From contig NC_049988.1 in NCBI RefSeq assembly GCF_000003815.2, forward strand, positions 22,578,645 through 22,642,644: a stretch of DNA of 64,000 bases, read 5' to 3'. Below, piece by piece: positions 63,849 to 64,000 of the stretch (position 1 is its first letter; every line of letters starts with the position of its first letter). The notes beneath the pieces are model-generated. The model did not search any database. It was not told the origin of the DNA and worked only from the letters and a program-made list of their open reading frames with translations. This stretch comes from Branchiostoma floridae (Eukaryota > Chordata > Leptocardii > Amphioxiformes > Branchiostomatidae). Position numbers and translations under genes: made by a program.

Positions 63849-64000
63849 GTAAAAACGAGATATACATACAACATGACTGCATTGTTATGAACTATAGGGG
63901 GTAGAGGTCATTTATATGGTATGTGGGCTACATTAGGCAGAAATGTATGAAGTCTTTTTGTGGTGACAAAAATGCGGGGTGGGGAGGGGGGCATCTTTAC

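Noticed and set aside
1-64000. tRNA, rRNA or other structured RNA genes
   Set aside because: No cloverleaf with conserved A and B boxes or rRNA wording was noticed by eye; a tRNAscan/Rfam search would be decisive.

Overview
This window reads as nuclear DNA of an invertebrate chordate, most likely an amphioxus (Branchiostoma). The reasons are the very uniform C2H2 zinc-finger family with alternating [11 protein letters not shown] and YKCDQCDYSAA fingers, the type II membrane C-type lectin genes with spliced exons, and a dense load of LINE, Penelope-like and DNA-transposon relics. The species is an inference from family style. All real genes lie on the + strand.

The window is one tandem multigene array. 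It holds eleven C2H2 zinc-finger genes (called ZNF1 to ZNF11 here), one long-tailed C-type lectin gene in full (CTLD-B), a second in full (CTLD-C), and the last exon of a third (CTLD-A) at the left edge. The order is: CTLD-A 3' end; ZNF1, 2, 3, 4, 5; CTLD-B; ZNF6, 7, 8; CTLD-C; ZNF9, 10, 11; and then the promoter and first exon of a twelfth zinc-finger gene, cut by the right edge. A 100-base assembly gap lies at 42477-42576, inside a GT microsatellite upstream of CTLD-C.

Each zinc-finger gene has the same plan. A conserved promoter block carries two nuclear-receptor DR1-like sites. It runs into a short non-coding first exon ending CAG|GTAAGAACG. A 0.7 to 2.7 kb intron follows, which acts as a trap for mobile elements, and then a single coding exon that starts MAEAG..GSPT and holds 7 to 16 fingers. 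No KRAB, SCAN, BTB or other partner domain is visible. Twelve promoter blocks match eleven genes plus the next one, so the duplicated unit is promoter plus gene. Fingers differ mostly at helix positions -1, 3 and 6, the base-contacting positions, while the scaffold is almost constant. Several copies are broken at their 3' end by a nonsense codon or frameshift (ZNF2, 3, 5, 7, 8, 9). ZNF10 is split by a LINE insertion near its start codon.

Two classes of 3' flank recur. After ZNF1, 6, 8 and 10 lies an antisense fossil of a LINE reverse-transcriptase C-terminus. After ZNF2, 4, 7 and 11 lies a 58-bp repeat that multiplies the poly(A) signal (5, 6, 4 and 1 copies), then a GC-rich 36-bp minisatellite (about 23, 12, 4 and 7 copies), then octamer motifs and a CATA microsatellite.

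The lectin genes encode a proline-rich cytoplasmic tail with tyrosine motifs, one transmembrane helix, a coiled-coil stalk made of 14- and 17-residue repeats, and one C-type lectin-like domain. The tail, stalk length and C-terminus differ between the two complete copies. Together the array looks like a fast-evolving cluster mixing putative DNA-binding repressor-type proteins with cell-surface lectins; any functional link between the two families is untested.
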